Positions 30,464 to 40,504 of a DNA stretch of 64,000 nt are shown here, piece after piece. Positions within the stretch are counted from its first letter, which is position 1. Every line of letters starts with the position of its first letter. The position numbers were made by a program, and so were the translations under genes. Source of the DNA: Microbaculum marinisediminis. Lineage in GTDB: Bacteria > Pseudomonadota > Alphaproteobacteria > Rhizobiales > Tepidamorphaceae. The stretch is from contig NZ_JALIDZ010000004.1 of the NCBI RefSeq assembly GCF_025397915.1, forward strand, positions 186,001-250,000, read 5' to 3'. The notes under the pieces were generated by a model. The model ran no database searches. It had not been told where the DNA came from and was given only the letters and a program-made list of their open reading frames with translations.

Positions 30464-30477
30464 TTGACCGAAGTCAA
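30464..30477. promoter_or_regulatory. FNR/FixK-type operator upstream of ubiT
   Basis: TTGACCGAAGTCAA is a perfect palindrome of the form TTGAC-N4-GTCAA, fitting the FNR/CRP family and the FixK2 consensus TTG(A/C)-N6-(T/G)CAA. A chance perfect match is unlikely in DNA this GC-rich. It lies between the gshB stop and ubiT. If it acts as a class II activator site at -41.5, transcription would start around 30429, next to the ubiT ATG, giving a leaderless or nearly leaderless mRNA. Low-oxygen activation of ubiTUV by FNR-type regulators is known in other bacteria. Confidence 0.78.
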
Positions 30478-30505
30478 GCGGGCGGTCCGGCGCGGACCGG
30501 ACCGC

Positions 30506-31453
<948 letters not shown>

Positions 31454-31463
31454 GACCCTTCCC

Positions 31464-31838
31464 TCACGCTTCCGCCTCGAACGCGCCGGCGATCCGCCGC
31501 GGCCACGACCACGGCGACCACAGCACCACGTCGAAGCGGACCGTGTATCGGGCATGATCGGGGTGGCGCGCAAGCCACCAGCGGGTGGCATCGAGAATTC
31601 GCCGCCGATTTCGCGCCGTGATCGCGAAGGCCGCGTCGGCGGCGGTGGCGCGCAGCTTCACCTCGACGGGCACCAGCGTCCTGCCGCGCAGCACGATGAG
31701 ATCGAGCTCGCCGACGGGGGTGCGCAGGCGGCGGGCGAGCGGCCGGTAGCCGCGCGAAAGATAGAGCAACACGGTCGCGGTCTCCGCGAGCCGGCCGAAC
31801 CGTTCCGAGCGCCGGCGATCAGCCGTCGTCCTGGCCAT
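31464..31838 (-). CDS. yraN: YraN family (UPF0102) endonuclease-like protein
   Basis: Protein of 124 residues with a PD-(D/E)xK-like fold: [34 protein letters not shown] with the family's GELDLI element, then LVPVEVKLR with the E-x-K pair. Function is unsettled (Holliday-junction resolvase-like). The start at 31838 ([10 protein letters not shown]) overlaps the rsmI 3' end by 20 bases; further ATGs upstream (31853, 31868) arise from the repeat that codes the rsmI tail and are less likely. The rsmI-yraN pair is conserved in proteobacteria. Confidence 0.85.
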   Translation of the reverse strand: MARTTADRRRSERFGRLAETATVLLYLSRGYRPLARRLRTPVGELDLIVLRGRTLVPVEVKLRATAADAAFAITARNRRRILDATRWWLARHPDHARYTVRFDVVLWSPWSWPRRIAGAFEAEA

Positions 31839-32832
31839 CCCGGCCCTTCCCATCCCGACCCTTCCCATCTGGGCCATTCCCATCTGTGCCCTTCCCTGGC
31901 ACACGGCCCCCGGCGCCCAGGTCGAGGGCCCGGCGATAGAGATCGGCGCGTTTGCGACCGGTTTCGGCGGCAAGCTCGGCGGCGGCGCGCTTGACGCCGA
32001 TCTCGGCCGCGCGGGCGGCGAGCCGGTCGTCGATCTCGGCGTCCGACAGCGACGGCACAAGGCTTCCCGGCGCGGGCGGGCCGATGATCAGCACGATCTC
32101 GCCCTTCGGCGCGCCGTCCTCGGCGCGTTGCGCCGCCAGGTCGGCCAGCGTGCCGCGCGCGACCGTCTCGTAGCGCTTGGTCAGCTCGCGGGCGAGCGCG
32201 GCCGGGCGGGGCCCGAGACCGTCGGCGAGATCGGCAAGCGCGGCGGCGACCCGGTGCGGCGCCTCGTAGAGGACGAGGGTGCCGTTTATGCCGGTAAGGT
32301 CGGCGATGCGGGCGCGCCGGGCCGCCTGTTTCGGCGGCAGGAATCCCTCGAACCAGAAGCGGTCCGCCGGCAGGCCGGCGACGACGAGACCGGCGAGCAC
32401 CGCCGAGGCGCCGGGCACCGCGTAGACCTCGCGCCCCCCGGCGCGGGCGGCCTCGACCAGCCGGGAACCGGGGTCGGACACCAGCGGCGTGCCCGCGTCG
32501 GTGACGAGGGCGACGATCTCGCCGGCGGCGAGCCGGGCCATCAGCTCGGGCCGGCGCGCCTCGGCATTGTGCTCGTGATAGGACAGGAGCGGTGTCGACA
32601 GGCCATAGCGGCTCATCAGCTTGCGGGTGACACGGGTGTCCTCGCAGGCGACGACGTCGGCGCGGGCGAGGATGCGGAGCGCGCGCAAGGTGATGTCGGC
32701 GAGGTTGCCGATCGGCGTCGCCACCACGTAGAGGCCCGGCGGGTCGGAGGGTGCGTTGGCGATCGCCGCCAGCACCGACGCGGAGTCCGGAGACCGGCGT
32801 CCGGCCGCGCTGTCCTGCTCCTGATCCCGCAT
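31819..32832 (-). CDS. rsmI: 16S rRNA (cytidine(1402)-2'-O)-methyltransferase RsmI
   Basis: SAM-dependent tetrapyrrole-methylase-fold enzyme that 2'-O-methylates C1402 in the ribosomal P site. The 337-residue protein shows LYVVATPIGNLADITLRAL, VACEDTRVTRKLM, SYHEHNAEAR, VTDAGTPLVSDPGSRLV and PGASAVLAGLVVAGLP, all diagnostic. An unusual tail of short Gly-Asp-Gly/Lys repeats (about the last 20 residues) comes from a degenerate DNA repeat at 31840-31900. The start at 32832 follows GGGAGA closely. It is divergent from the LpoA-like gene. Confidence 0.95.
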   Translation of the reverse strand: MRDQEQDSAAGRRSPDSASVLAAIANAPSDPPGLYVVATPIGNLADITLRALRILARADVVACEDTRVTRKLMSRYGLSTPLLSYHEHNAEARRPELMARLAAGEIVALVTDAGTPLVSDPGSRLVEAARAGGREVYAVPGASAVLAGLVVAGLPADRFWFEGFLPPKQAARRARIADLTGINGTLVLYEAPHRVAAALADLADGLGPRPAALARELTKRYETVARGTLADLAAQRAEDGAPKGEIVLIIGPPAPGSLVPSLSDAEIDDRLAARAAEIGVKRAAAELAAETGRKRADLYRRALDLGAGGRVPGKGTDGNGPDGKGRDGKGRDGQDDG

Positions 32833-33024
32833 TCTCCCGTCCCGCTTTCTCTCGCGCCCGGATCCCACGCCGGCCGCGAACCTAGCATGCGCGGCACACG
32901 GCGTCGCATTCCCACAACGAGGGTTTGATTCCAAGCCCTTCGCCACTACCATTGGCACGGGACAAACGTCACGACCGCCGCCAAGGGCGGGCACCGTGAC
33001 AGCGGGGATTTCACGCAGGGGATT

Positions 33025-34245
33025 TTGCGTACAGTGTTTGCGTTCTTCAAAGGGAGCGCCGCTCGCGGCGGCGCCATCTCGCGGCGAGCCTTCGGCGGCC
33101 TGGCGGTCGCCGCCAGCCTTGCCGTGCTCACCGGGTGCGGACAGGGTGTCGGACCGGGGCTCGGCCCGACCATGCAGCCGACGGGCGATGCGATCGGCAG
33201 CGGCTCGATCAAGGTGGCGCTGCTGTTGCCGCTATCGGCGACCGGCAATGCCGGGACGACCGCCAAGGCGATGCAGAACGCCGCCGAGCTGGCGCTGTCC
33301 GAGATCCCCTCCGCCGACATCCAGCTCGTGCCGCTCGACACGCGCGGCACGCCGGAGGGCGCGCGCAGCGCCGCCCAGACGGCGGTGGCCGGCGGCGTCA
33401 GCCTCGTCGTCGGCCCGCTGTTCGCGGCGGAAGTGAGCGCGGTCGCGCCGATCACCAAGGCGGCGCGCATCCCGGTTCTGGCCTTCTCCTCGGACGCCAA
33501 CGTCGCCTCGCAGGGCGTCTATCTCCTGAGCTTCCTGCCGGAGACCGACGTCGACCGGGTCGTGTCCTACGCCGCGCGGCAGGGCAAACGTTCCTTCGCC
33601 GCGCTTCTGCCGCAAGGCGCGTACGGCTCGGTCGTCGAGGCCGCCCTGCAGCAATCGGTCTCGGCGAATGGCGGCCGCGTCGCCGCCGTCGTGCGCTACG
33701 ACACCGGCGCCGAGGCGCTGAAGGCCTCGGTCGCGCAGCTCGGCGGAGTCGTCGGCGGCACCAATCCGCAGGCCGACGCGCTGCTGATCCCCGAAGGCCA
33801 CGCGGTCTTGCCGACGCTGACGGCGGAACTCGCCAATGCGCAGATCTCGTCGCGGCGCGTGCAGCTGCTCGGCTCGGGACAGTGGAACGACGAGACCGTG
33901 TGGCGCCTGGCCGGCCTCAACGGCGGCTGGTTCCCGGGGCCCGACCCGGCCGGCTGGCAGGCGTTCGTGGCCAAGTACCGCGGGCGCTACGGCGTCGTGC
34001 CGCCACGCAACGCCACGCTCGCCTACGACGCGGTGACGCTCGCCGCGGCGCTGGCGCGGATCGGCGGCACCGCGGGCTTCAGCGACCAGACGCTGACCAA
34101 TCCGGACGGCTTCTCCGGCGTCGACGGCATCTTCCGCTTCCGCGCCAACGGCACCAGCCAGCGCGGCCTGGCGATCTTGGAGGTCCAGAACGGCTCGGCC
34201 ACGATCCGCCAGCGGGCGCCGGCCTCGTTCGGGGCTGGCGGCTAG
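33025..34245 (+). CDS. penicillin-binding protein activator (LpoA-like) / periplasmic-binding-fold lipoprotein
   Basis: Protein of 406 residues with a lipoprotein signal (SLAVLTGC, lipobox Cys at about residue 38). The rest is a type-1 periplasmic-binding fold: IKVALLLPLSATGNAG, VSLVVGPLFAAEVSAVAPI, IPVLAFSSDANVASQGVYLL and FVAKYRGRYGVVPPRNATLAYDA. Its position divergent from rsmI matches lpoA (yraM) in enterobacteria, where LpoA activates PBP1A; ABC-transport amino-acid-binding proteins share the fold, so function is inferred. The start is a TTG at 33025 or a GTG at 33034; an AGGGG sequence lies 3 and 12 bases upstream of them, neither ideal. It converges with hemW, 7 bases apart. Confidence 0.82.
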   Translation: MRTVFAFFKGSAARGGAISRRAFGGLAVAASLAVLTGCGQGVGPGLGPTMQPTGDAIGSGSIKVALLLPLSATGNAGTTAKAMQNAAELALSEIPSADIQLVPLDTRGTPEGARSAAQTAVAGGVSLVVGPLFAAEVSAVAPITKAARIPVLAFSSDANVASQGVYLLSFLPETDVDRVVSYAARQGKRSFAALLPQGAYGSVVEAALQQSVSANGGRVAAVVRYDTGAEALKASVAQLGGVVGGTNPQADALLIPEGHAVLPTLTAELANAQISSRRVQLLGSGQWNDETVWRLAGLNGGWFPGPDPAGWQAFVAKYRGRYGVVPPRNATLAYDAVTLAAALARIGGTAGFSDQTLTNPDGFSGVDGIFRFRANGTSQRGLAILEVQNGSATIRQRAPASFGAGG

Positions 34246-34252
34246 GCCTCGG

Positions 34253-35431
34253 CTAGGCCGCCAGATCGGCGACCACGGCGTTGAGGACGGCGAAGCCCGC
34301 GGGCGTGGCCCGCAGGCGATGGCCGGGCAGCTCCTCGAGCAGGCCGTAATCGACGAGATCGGCGATGCGGTTCGGATTGAACGGCTTGCCGGCGAGAACC
34401 CGGTAGCGGTCGACGTTGACGCCGTCGATCAGCCGCAGCCCCATGACGAGGAATTCGTCGGCCACCTCGGCGGGGGTGAGCGGGGTCTTGTCCTCGATGC
34501 CGTGACCGTGCGCCTCGACGGCGGCGCGCCAGGCTTCCGGCGACCGGATGGTCGACACCGCGCTGCGGCCCATGTCGAGATTGAGCCGGCCGTGCGCGCC
34601 GGGGCCGACGCCGGCCCATTCGCCACCGCGCCAGTAGACCAGATTGTGCCGGCACTCGGCGCCGGGGCGGGCGTGGTTGGAAATCTCGTAGGCCGGCAGG
34701 CCGCGCGCCGCGGTCGTCTCCAGCGTCACGTCGTAGAGGCCGCGGGCGGCATCGTCCTCGGGCACGACCAGCCGGCCCCTGGCCTGCAGCGCGGCGAACG
34801 GCGTCTCCGGCTCGATGGTGAGCTGGTAGAGCGACAGGTGCTCGCCGGCGAAGCCGCAGGCCTCGTCCAGCTCCTCCCGCCATTGCGCCTCGGTCTGGCC
34901 GGGACGGGCATAGATCATGTCGAAGGAGACGCGCTCGAAGGTCGAGCGAGCGACCTCCAGCGCGGCCAGCGCCTCGGCGCGGTCGTGCAGACGGCCGAGG
35001 AATTTGAGGACGTCGTCCCGGAGCGCCTGGACGCCGAGCGAGACCCGATTGACGCCGGCCTGGCGATAGGCGCGGAATCGGCCGGCCTCGACGCTCGTCG
35101 GGTTGGCCTCCAGCGTGACCTCGACGTCGTCGGCCACCGGCCAGCGCGCCGCGATCGCCTCGAGCACCGTCGCGACGGTCTCGGGCGCCATCAGCGACGG
35201 CGTGCCGCCGCCGAAGAAGACCGAGCCGACCGTGCGCCCCGGCGCCAGCGTCGCCATGTGGGCGATCTCGGTGGAAAGCGCCCGGGCATAGGGCGTCTGA
35301 TCGATGCCGCGGCGGACATGGGAATTGAAGTCGCAATAGGGGCACTTGGCCGCGCAGAACGGCCAGTGAACGTAGACGCCGAACCGTCCCTCCTCGTCCA
35401 GCATCCCGTATGCGCGGCCCGGTTCGATCAT
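34253..35431 (-). CDS. hemW: radical SAM heme chaperone HemW
   Basis: Protein of 392 residues, related to oxygen-independent coproporphyrinogen oxidase. The radical-SAM motif is [10 protein letters not shown] (about residues 26-35), with the final Phe in place of the extra Cys of HemN, which marks HemW, a heme chaperone rather than an oxidase. [36 protein letters not shown] and the HemN_C domain with [12 protein letters not shown] follow. It overlaps rdgB by four bases in the rph-rdgB-hemW operon. Confidence 0.94.
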   Translation of the reverse strand: MIEPGRAYGMLDEEGRFGVYVHWPFCAAKCPYCDFNSHVRRGIDQTPYARALSTEIAHMATLAPGRTVGSVFFGGGTPSLMAPETVATVLEAIAARWPVADDVEVTLEANPTSVEAGRFRAYRQAGVNRVSLGVQALRDDVLKFLGRLHDRAEALAALEVARSTFERVSFDMIYARPGQTEAQWREELDEACGFAGEHLSLYQLTIEPETPFAALQARGRLVVPEDDAARGLYDVTLETTAARGLPAYEISNHARPGAECRHNLVYWRGGEWAGVGPGAHGRLNLDMGRSAVSTIRSPEAWRAAVEAHGHGIEDKTPLTPAEVADEFLVMGLRLIDGVNVDRYRVLAGKPFNPNRIADLVDYGLLEELPGHRLRATPAGFAVLNAVVADLAA

Positions 35432-36117
35432 CCGTTGTCCGTATCGATATGCGCCTCGACCAGCGTGGCGAAGGCGCGGGCGCGATGCGACAGCGGCGGG
35501 TTGTCGGGATCGTCCGCCTTGCCGCCGTGCTTTTCCTGCGCGCTCATCTCACCGAAGGTCCGGTCGAAACCGTCGGGCAGGAACATCGGATCGTAGCCGA
35601 AGCCCTGCGTCCCGCGCGGCGGCCACACCAGCGTGCCCTCGACCTCGCCGCGCACCGTTTCAATATGGCCATCCGGCCAGGCGATCGCCAGTGCGGCGAC
35701 GAAGCGGGCGGTCCGTGCGTCGGGGCCGGTCGCGCCCTTCTTCTGCAACTCCTCCTCGACATTGCGCATGGCGCGGGCGAAATCGCGGTCGGCGCCGGCC
35801 CAGCGGGCCGAATGGATGCCCGGCGCCCCGTCGAGCGCGTCGACGGCGAGGCCGGAGTCATCGGCGAGCGCCGGCAGGCCCGAGGCCTCCGCGGCGGCGC
35901 GGGCCTTGAGGATCGCGTTGTCCTCGAAGGTGGCCCCGGTCTCCTCCGGCTCCGGCAGGCTGAGCTCGCCCGCCGACACGGTATCGAAGCCGAAGGGCGC
36001 CAGCAGCTCGCGGATCTCCCTGAGCTTGCCGGCGTTGTGGGTCGCGACCACGAGCCGGCCCGGTTCGAGGCGCCGGGGTTCGGGGCGCCGAGGTTCGGGG
36101 CGGGCAGGATCGCTCAT
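35428..36117 (-). CDS. rdgB: XTP/dITP diphosphatase (RdgB/HAM1)
   Basis: House-cleaning pyrophosphatase of 229 residues that removes dITP, dXTP and similar from the nucleotide pool. Motifs: [15 protein letters not shown] (about 21-35), [48 protein letters not shown] and [17 protein letters not shown]. The N-terminal 20 residues are Arg/Pro-rich, coded by a short repeated GGCGCC..GGTTCGG pattern at 36066-36100. ATG at 36117 overlaps the rph stop by four bases. Confidence 0.95.
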   Translation of the reverse strand: MSDPARPEPRRPEPRRLEPGRLVVATHNAGKLREIRELLAPFGFDTVSAGELSLPEPEETGATFEDNAILKARAAAEASGLPALADDSGLAVDALDGAPGIHSARWAGADRDFARAMRNVEEELQKKGATGPDARTARFVAALAIAWPDGHIETVRGEVEGTLVWPPRGTQGFGYDPMFLPDGFDRTFGEMSAQEKHGGKADDPDNPPLSHRARAFATLVEAHIDTDNG

Positions 36118-36827
36118 GCGATCGCCATCTTCTGCAGGTCGACCAGGCGGGAAACGCCGCCGCGGGCCAGCGTCAGCAGGCGCAGCAGCTCGTCCTCGCT
36201 GAACGGCGCGCCCTCGGCGCTCGCCTGCACCTCGACGAGGTTGCCCGAGCCGGTGATGACGAAATTGGCGTCGGTGCCGGCTTCGGAATCCTCGGGGTAA
36301 TCGAGGTCGAGCACCGGGGTGCCGGCATAGATGCCGCAGGAGACGGCGGCGACGTGATCGACCAGCGGGGACTCCTGCACCATGTCGCGCGCCTGCATCC
36401 AGCGGACGCATTCGTGCAGCGCCACCCAGCCGCCGGTGATCGCGGCGGTGCGGGTGCCGCCGTCGGCCTGCAGCACGTCACAATCGACGGTGATCTGGCG
36501 CTCGCCGAGCTTGACGAGATCGGTGACGGCGCGCAGCGAACGGCCGATCAGGCGCTGGATCTCGAGGGTGCGGCCGCCCTGCCGGCCGGAGGCGGCCTCG
36601 CGGCGCATGCGCTCGCCGGTGGCGCGCGGCAGCATGCCGTATTCCGCCGTCACCCAGCCGCGCCCCGCCCCGCGCAGCCAGCCGGGCACCTTGTCCTCGA
36701 GGCTAGCCATGCACAGGACCTCGGTGTCGCCGAACCGCACGAGGCAGGAGCCCTCGGCGTGGCGCGACACACCGCGCTCGATTCGGACGGGACGCAGTTC
36801 GTCGGGGGCGCGTTTGGACGGTCGCAT
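36114..36827 (-). CDS. rph: ribonuclease PH
   Basis: Phosphorolytic 3'-5' exoribonuclease of 237 residues that trims tRNA 3' ends. Family features: [19 protein letters not shown] at the start, [71 protein letters not shown], and [20 protein letters not shown] with phosphate-binding residues. Normal length. It is divergent from hrcA, a conserved pairing, with a 163-base shared upstream region. Confidence 0.97.
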   Translation of the reverse strand: MRPSKRAPDELRPVRIERGVSRHAEGSCLVRFGDTEVLCMASLEDKVPGWLRGAGRGWVTAEYGMLPRATGERMRREAASGRQGGRTLEIQRLIGRSLRAVTDLVKLGERQITVDCDVLQADGGTRTAAITGGWVALHECVRWMQARDMVQESPLVDHVAAVSCGIYAGTPVLDLDYPEDSEAGTDANFVITGSGNLVEVQASAEGAPFSEDELLRLLTLARGGVSRLVDLQKMAIA

Positions 36828-36990
36828 TCATCTCTCCAATGGGGGAACATCGACCGGGCGGCCGTAAGCGGCCCGGATCGCCGGCTTTCTAACCGCTTCG
36901 CCGCCCGTTCGCCACCCCGTTCGCCGCCAGGCCCAGGCCTGCATGCCCGCCTTGACGCTCGTCCCTCCCGACCGCACATAATGAGCCATC

Positions 36991-38094
36991 ATGAACGATA
37001 TTCGCCCAAGCGGCACACGCGCCCCGGAAGCGGGGCTCAGCAAATCGGGGCTCGCCGAGCTCAACGCGCGCTCGCGCGAGATCTTCCGCCGCATCGTCGA
37101 AGCCTATCTGGAGACCGGCGAACCGATCGGCTCGCGCAACATCGCACGCGCGCTGCAGCTGTCGCTGTCGCCGGCGTCGGTGCGCAACGTGATGAGCGAC
37201 CTCGAGGTGCTCGGCCTGATCTACGCGCCGCATACCAGCGCGGGCCGGCTGCCGACGGAACTGGGCCTGCGCTTCTTCGTCGACGCGCTGCTCGAGGTGG
37301 GCGACCTGTCGCCGAACGAACGCCAGTCGATCGAGGCCCGGTTCGGGCCGCAGCCGCAGCAGCGCTCCATGGAAGGCGTGCTCGACCAGGCCTCGAGCCT
37401 GCTGTCGGGCCTGTCGCGCGGCGCCGGACTGGTGCTCACCAGCAAGACCGACATGCGCATCCGCCACATCGAATTCGTGCGGCTGGAGCCGCGACGGGTG
37501 CTTATCATCCTGGTCGGCGACGACGGATCGGTGGAAAACCGCGTCGTCGAGATCGACGAGGACATTCCGCCGTCGGCGCTGGTGGAGGCGGGCAACTACC
37601 TGAACGCGCGCCTGCAGGGCCGCACGCTGACGGAAGTGCGCGAGGAGATCGCCCGCACGCGCTCCGCGCTGGAAGCCGAGCTCGACACCCTGAGCGCGCG
37701 CGTGGTCGAGGCCGGGCTCGCCACTTGGTCGGGGGTGGCCGACGACCGGCCGCGCACGCTGATCGTCCGCGGCCAGGCCAATCTGCTCGAAGACCTGCAC
37801 GCGCTAGAGGATCTCGAACGCATCCGCGTGCTGTTCGACGATCTGGAGAAGAAGAACGACATCATCGAGCTGCTCGGCCATGCCGAGCGAGCGGACGGGG
37901 TGCGCATCTTCATCGGCTCGGAGAACAAGCTGTTCTCGCTGTCCGGCTCCTCGGTGGTGGCCGCGCCCTATCGCGACGCCAACGACAAGATCGTCGGCGT
38001 GCTCGGCGTCATCGGCCCGACCCGGATCAACTACGCGCGCATCGTGCCGGTGGTCGACTACACCGCGCAGCTCGTCAGCCGCCTGCTCGACTAG
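36991..38094 (+). CDS. hrcA: heat-inducible transcription repressor HrcA
   Basis: Repressor of 367 residues that binds CIRCE elements and needs GroE for activity. The N-terminal winged helix is [32 protein letters not shown] and [38 protein letters not shown]; the GAF-like C-terminal half has [34 protein letters not shown] (36952) and CATAAT (36977) pair, 19 apart, would start transcription almost at the ATG, but the spacing is poor. No CIRCE is visible near it. grpE follows, as in most bacteria. Confidence 0.96.
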   Translation: MNDIRPSGTRAPEAGLSKSGLAELNARSREIFRRIVEAYLETGEPIGSRNIARALQLSLSPASVRNVMSDLEVLGLIYAPHTSAGRLPTELGLRFFVDALLEVGDLSPNERQSIEARFGPQPQQRSMEGVLDQASSLLSGLSRGAGLVLTSKTDMRIRHIEFVRLEPRRVLIILVGDDGSVENRVVEIDEDIPPSALVEAGNYLNARLQGRTLTEVREEIARTRSALEAELDTLSARVVEAGLATWSGVADDRPRTLIVRGQANLLEDLHALEDLERIRVLFDDLEKKNDIIELLGHAERADGVRIFIGSENKLFSLSGSSVVAAPYRDANDKIVGVLGVIGPTRINYARIVPVVDYTAQLVSRLLD

Positions 38095-38198
38095 CGGCGT
38101 CCTCGACCCTTTCAACGGTTGATTTTTCCGCCTCGAGCCCTGATATCGGGGCCGACCCATTCATGGAATGCACAGATTCCGCCTTGTCCGAGGACAAT

Positions 38199-38885
38199 AT
38201 GAGCGACGAAACCAGACAGACCGCCGCCGCGAACGAGGCCACCGAGGCCGAGAACCGGGCCACCGAGAACCGGGCCGACGGGACGCCAGCTACCGAGATG
38301 CCGAACGCCAAGATGTCAGACGGTGGGGCGACCGCGCCGGAGCCCGATCCGATCGAGACGCTGAAGACCGAGAACGCCGACCTGCGCGACCGGCTGTTGC
38401 GCACGGTCGCCGAGATGGAGAACCTGCGCAAGCGCGCCGAGCGCGAAGTCCGGGAAGCCGGGCAATACGCGATTTCGCGCTTCGCCCACGACCTGCTCGG
38501 CGTCGGCGACAACATGCGCCGGGCGCTTGAGGCCGTCGGCGGAGAGGCCCGCGAGGCCGCCGACAGCGTGCTGATCGGCCTGCTCGACGGCGTCGAGATG
38601 ACCGAGCGCGAGCTGTTGAAGACGCTGGAGAAGCACGGCGTCACCCGCATCGCGCCTCAGGGCGAGAGGTTCGATCCGAACTTCCACCAGGCGATGTTCG
38701 AGGTGCCGGACGAGAGCGTGCCGTCGGGCACCGTCGTGCAGGTGGTGCAGTCGGGCTACAAGATCGGCGAGCGCTGCCTGCGGCCGGCGATGGTCGGCGT
38801 GTCCAAGGGCGGCCCGAAGGCGGCGAAGCCGGAATCCGCCGAAACCGCGCCGGACGGCCCGCCGCAGGTCGACAAGACGGCCTGA
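38199..38885 (+). CDS. grpE: nucleotide exchange factor GrpE
   Basis: Exchange factor for DnaK, 228 residues. The long N-terminal segment is acidic and Thr/Asn-rich with repeats of NRATENRADG type. The coiled coil runs about 55-110 (LKTENADLRDRLLRTVAEMENLRKRAEREV), and the head domain ends in PSGTVVQVVQSGYKIGERCLRPAMVGVSKG. ATG at 38199 has GAGG at 38190-38193 as ribosome-binding site; an in-frame ATG at 38163 is less likely. It lies 104 bases after hrcA. Confidence 0.96.
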   Translation: MSDETRQTAAANEATEAENRATENRADGTPATEMPNAKMSDGGATAPEPDPIETLKTENADLRDRLLRTVAEMENLRKRAEREVREAGQYAISRFAHDLLGVGDNMRRALEAVGGEAREAADSVLIGLLDGVEMTERELLKTLEKHGVTRIAPQGERFDPNFHQAMFEVPDESVPSGTVVQVVQSGYKIGERCLRPAMVGVSKGGPKAAKPESAETAPDGPPQVDKTA

Positions 38886-38890
38886 TCCAG

Positions 38891-38922
38891 CCGGACCGGT
38901 TGCGGCAACGGAACCGATCCGG
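38891..38922 (+). terminator. possible terminator hairpin after grpE
   Basis: An inverted repeat of 11 bases (CCGGACCGGTT and AACCGATCCGG, one G-U pair) with a 10-base loop begins six bases past the grpE stop. No T-run follows, so it may slow polymerase or protect the mRNA 3' end rather than terminate. Confidence 0.45.
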
Positions 38923-38963
38923 ACCCATCGCGTTGGCTCGGACACAACCCGAACGAGGGAGTG

Positions 38964-39149
38964 ATGAGCCAACGACATCCGCCGTCCGAACCGCAGATCC
39001 GGGAAACCGCCGAACAGGCCCGGCAGGGCCGTCCGGGCCGGCCCGTCGGGGTGGTGCTCGTCGTCTCGACGGCGCTGGCAGCCGCCCTGCTCGCCATCCT
39101 GCTGGTCTATTTCGCCGCCGGCGCGGACGCCGCCACGCTACTCCTGTGA
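38964..39149 (+). CDS. small single-pass membrane protein, unknown function
   Basis: A 61-residue protein with a charged N-terminal half (about residues 1-27, Arg/Gln/Pro-rich) and one membrane segment (GVVLVVSTALAAALLAILLVYFAAG). The ATG at 38964 is preceded by CGAGGGA, a good ribosome-binding site; a GTG lies one codon upstream. The N-in orientation is suggested by the arginines. No known family. It lies between grpE and the PRC-barrel gene on the same strand. Confidence 0.6.
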   Translation: MSQRHPPSEPQIRETAEQARQGRPGRPVGVVLVVSTALAAALLAILLVYFAAGADAATLLL

Positions 39150-39350
39150 CCCGACCACAGGCCTTCGCGGCGCACGGGCTCGCCCGAAACGATCCGGAAT
39201 CGGGCGACACGGTGCCGATCCCGGGGTCTTTTCATGATCGGCGATCACATTCGCCGTAACACAGCGCGCCGGGCGCGATCCGGCCACAAAGACGGCACCT
39301 CTTGAGCGGGCGGGCGCGTTCAACCGCGCGAGAGAAAAGAGGAGACCGTC

Positions 39351-39842
39351 ATGACCACATCCAGGATCCTGCCTGCCCTCGTCCTGGCGACGACGCTTGG
39401 CGCCGCAAGTGCGCTGGCGACGGCCAGCGCCAACGCCCAGACGAGCGAACCATCAGGCGAACCGTTGGGCGCCCCGGCGGGCGAACTCACCCCCAACCAG
39501 GCCATCGAACAGCAGGTCGAGCGCAATACGCTCGGCGAGGCGGCCGCCACCGCCCGGTCGCAAGCCTCGGGCGAAGCACCGGTCGGCTCGGGCGCCACGA
39601 TCGAATGGATCGGCAGCCCGATCGCGGCGATCGACGGCACCGAGGTCGGCACCGTCAGCGACGTGATCGTCGACGGCAACGGCGCGGTCACCAAGGTGCG
39701 GGCCCGCGTCGGCGGCATCTTCGGCCTGTTCTCCCGCGAGGTGGCGATCCCCGCCGAGCGCATCATCCTCGAACAGAACGGCATTCTTGTCGCTGAAATG
39801 TCGGTCGAGGAAATCCGACAGGCGCGGCCGGCCAGCAGCTAG
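39351..39842 (+). CDS. exported PRC-barrel domain protein
   Basis: Protein of 163 residues with a signal peptide (ILPALVLATTLGAASALATASANAQ). A Thr/Glu/Ala-rich linker leads to a PRC-barrel-like beta domain (about 85-155): WIGSPIAAIDGTEVGTVSDVIVDGNGAVTKVRARVGG and EVAIPAERIILEQNGILVAEMS. Such periplasmic proteins are common in Hyphomicrobiales and of unknown role. GAGGAG at 39339-39344 is the ribosome-binding site. A 13-base palindrome TGATCG-G-CGATCA at 39235-39247 is a possible operator. The 201 bases upstream contain no other gene. It converges with alkB with a 4-base overlap of ends. Confidence 0.8.
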   Translation: MTTSRILPALVLATTLGAASALATASANAQTSEPSGEPLGAPAGELTPNQAIEQQVERNTLGEAAATARSQASGEAPVGSGATIEWIGSPIAAIDGTEVGTVSDVIVDGNGAVTKVRARVGGIFGLFSREVAIPAERIILEQNGILVAEMSVEEIRQARPASS

Positions 39843-40504
39843 GGTCTGGTGACCCGCCGCAGGGTGAGATTGATGCGGCCGCCGCCGGGCAGCCAGTCGC
39901 CGAACAGCGTCGAGGAGCCGGCAAGGATGCGGTCGACGCCGTGATAGGCGAGACGGCTGTCGCCGCCGAGCACTACCGCGTCGCCCGACTCAAGCTTCAC
40001 CGAGCGGGTCGGCCCCTTGCGCGTCGTCCCGCCGACCCGGAAGACGGCGGTGTCGCCGAGAGACAGCGACAGGACGGGGGCGGCGAAATCCTCCTCGTCC
40101 TCGTCGCGATGCAGACCCATCTTCGCCGCCGGCCGGTAGTGGTTGACGAGGCAGGCCTCGGGGGGATGGGGATAGGCGGACAGCAATCGCCAGGCTTCCA
40201 GCAGCATGTCCGGCATCGGCGGCCACGGCCGGTCGGTCTCGGGATGGCTCGCCTGATAGCGATAGCCGCCTTCCCTGTCGGAAACCCAGCCCAGCGGGCC
40301 GCAATTGGTCATGGCGACGGAAAACGGCTTGCCGGTACGCGGCATCCTCGGGGTGAAGAACGGGGCCTCGGCGACGATGCCGCGCAGGGCGGCGACAAGG
40401 TCGTGCTGCGCCGACCGGTCGAGGAAACCCGGCACATAGCGGCAGCCGGGCATAATCTCGACCGCCTCGGGAACTTTGGCCTCAGACAAGCGACTTGGCG
40501 ACAT
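39839..40504 (-). CDS. alkB: DNA oxidative demethylase AlkB
   Basis: Fe(II)/2-oxoglutarate dioxygenase of about 221 residues that repairs 1-methyladenine and 3-methylcytosine. The iron ligands are seen in GLHRDEDE (HxD) and in AYHGVDRI (distal His), and the 2-oxoglutarate-binding Arg in RINLTLRRV at the C-terminus. PFFTPRMPRTGKPFSVAMTNCGPLGWVSD and CLVNHYRPAAKMGLH match bacterial AlkB. The start could be ATG 40504 or a later ATG at 40453, which would remove a 23-base overlap with the decarboxylase gene upstream. Confidence 0.93.
   Translation of the reverse strand: MSPSRLSEAKVPEAVEIMPGCRYVPGFLDRSAQHDLVAALRGIVAEAPFFTPRMPRTGKPFSVAMTNCGPLGWVSDREGGYRYQASHPETDRPWPPMPDMLLEAWRLLSAYPHPPEACLVNHYRPAAKMGLHRDEDEEDFAAPVLSLSLGDTAVFRVGGTTRKGPTRSVKLESGDAVVLGGDSRLAYHGVDRILAGSSTLFGDWLPGGGRINLTLRRVTRP

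Noticed and set aside
36828-36990. A CIRCE element or RpoH promoter in the rph-hrcA spacer.
   Set aside because: No TTAGCACTC/GAGTGCTAA half-site is present; the only candidate -35/-10 pair has a 19-base spacer.
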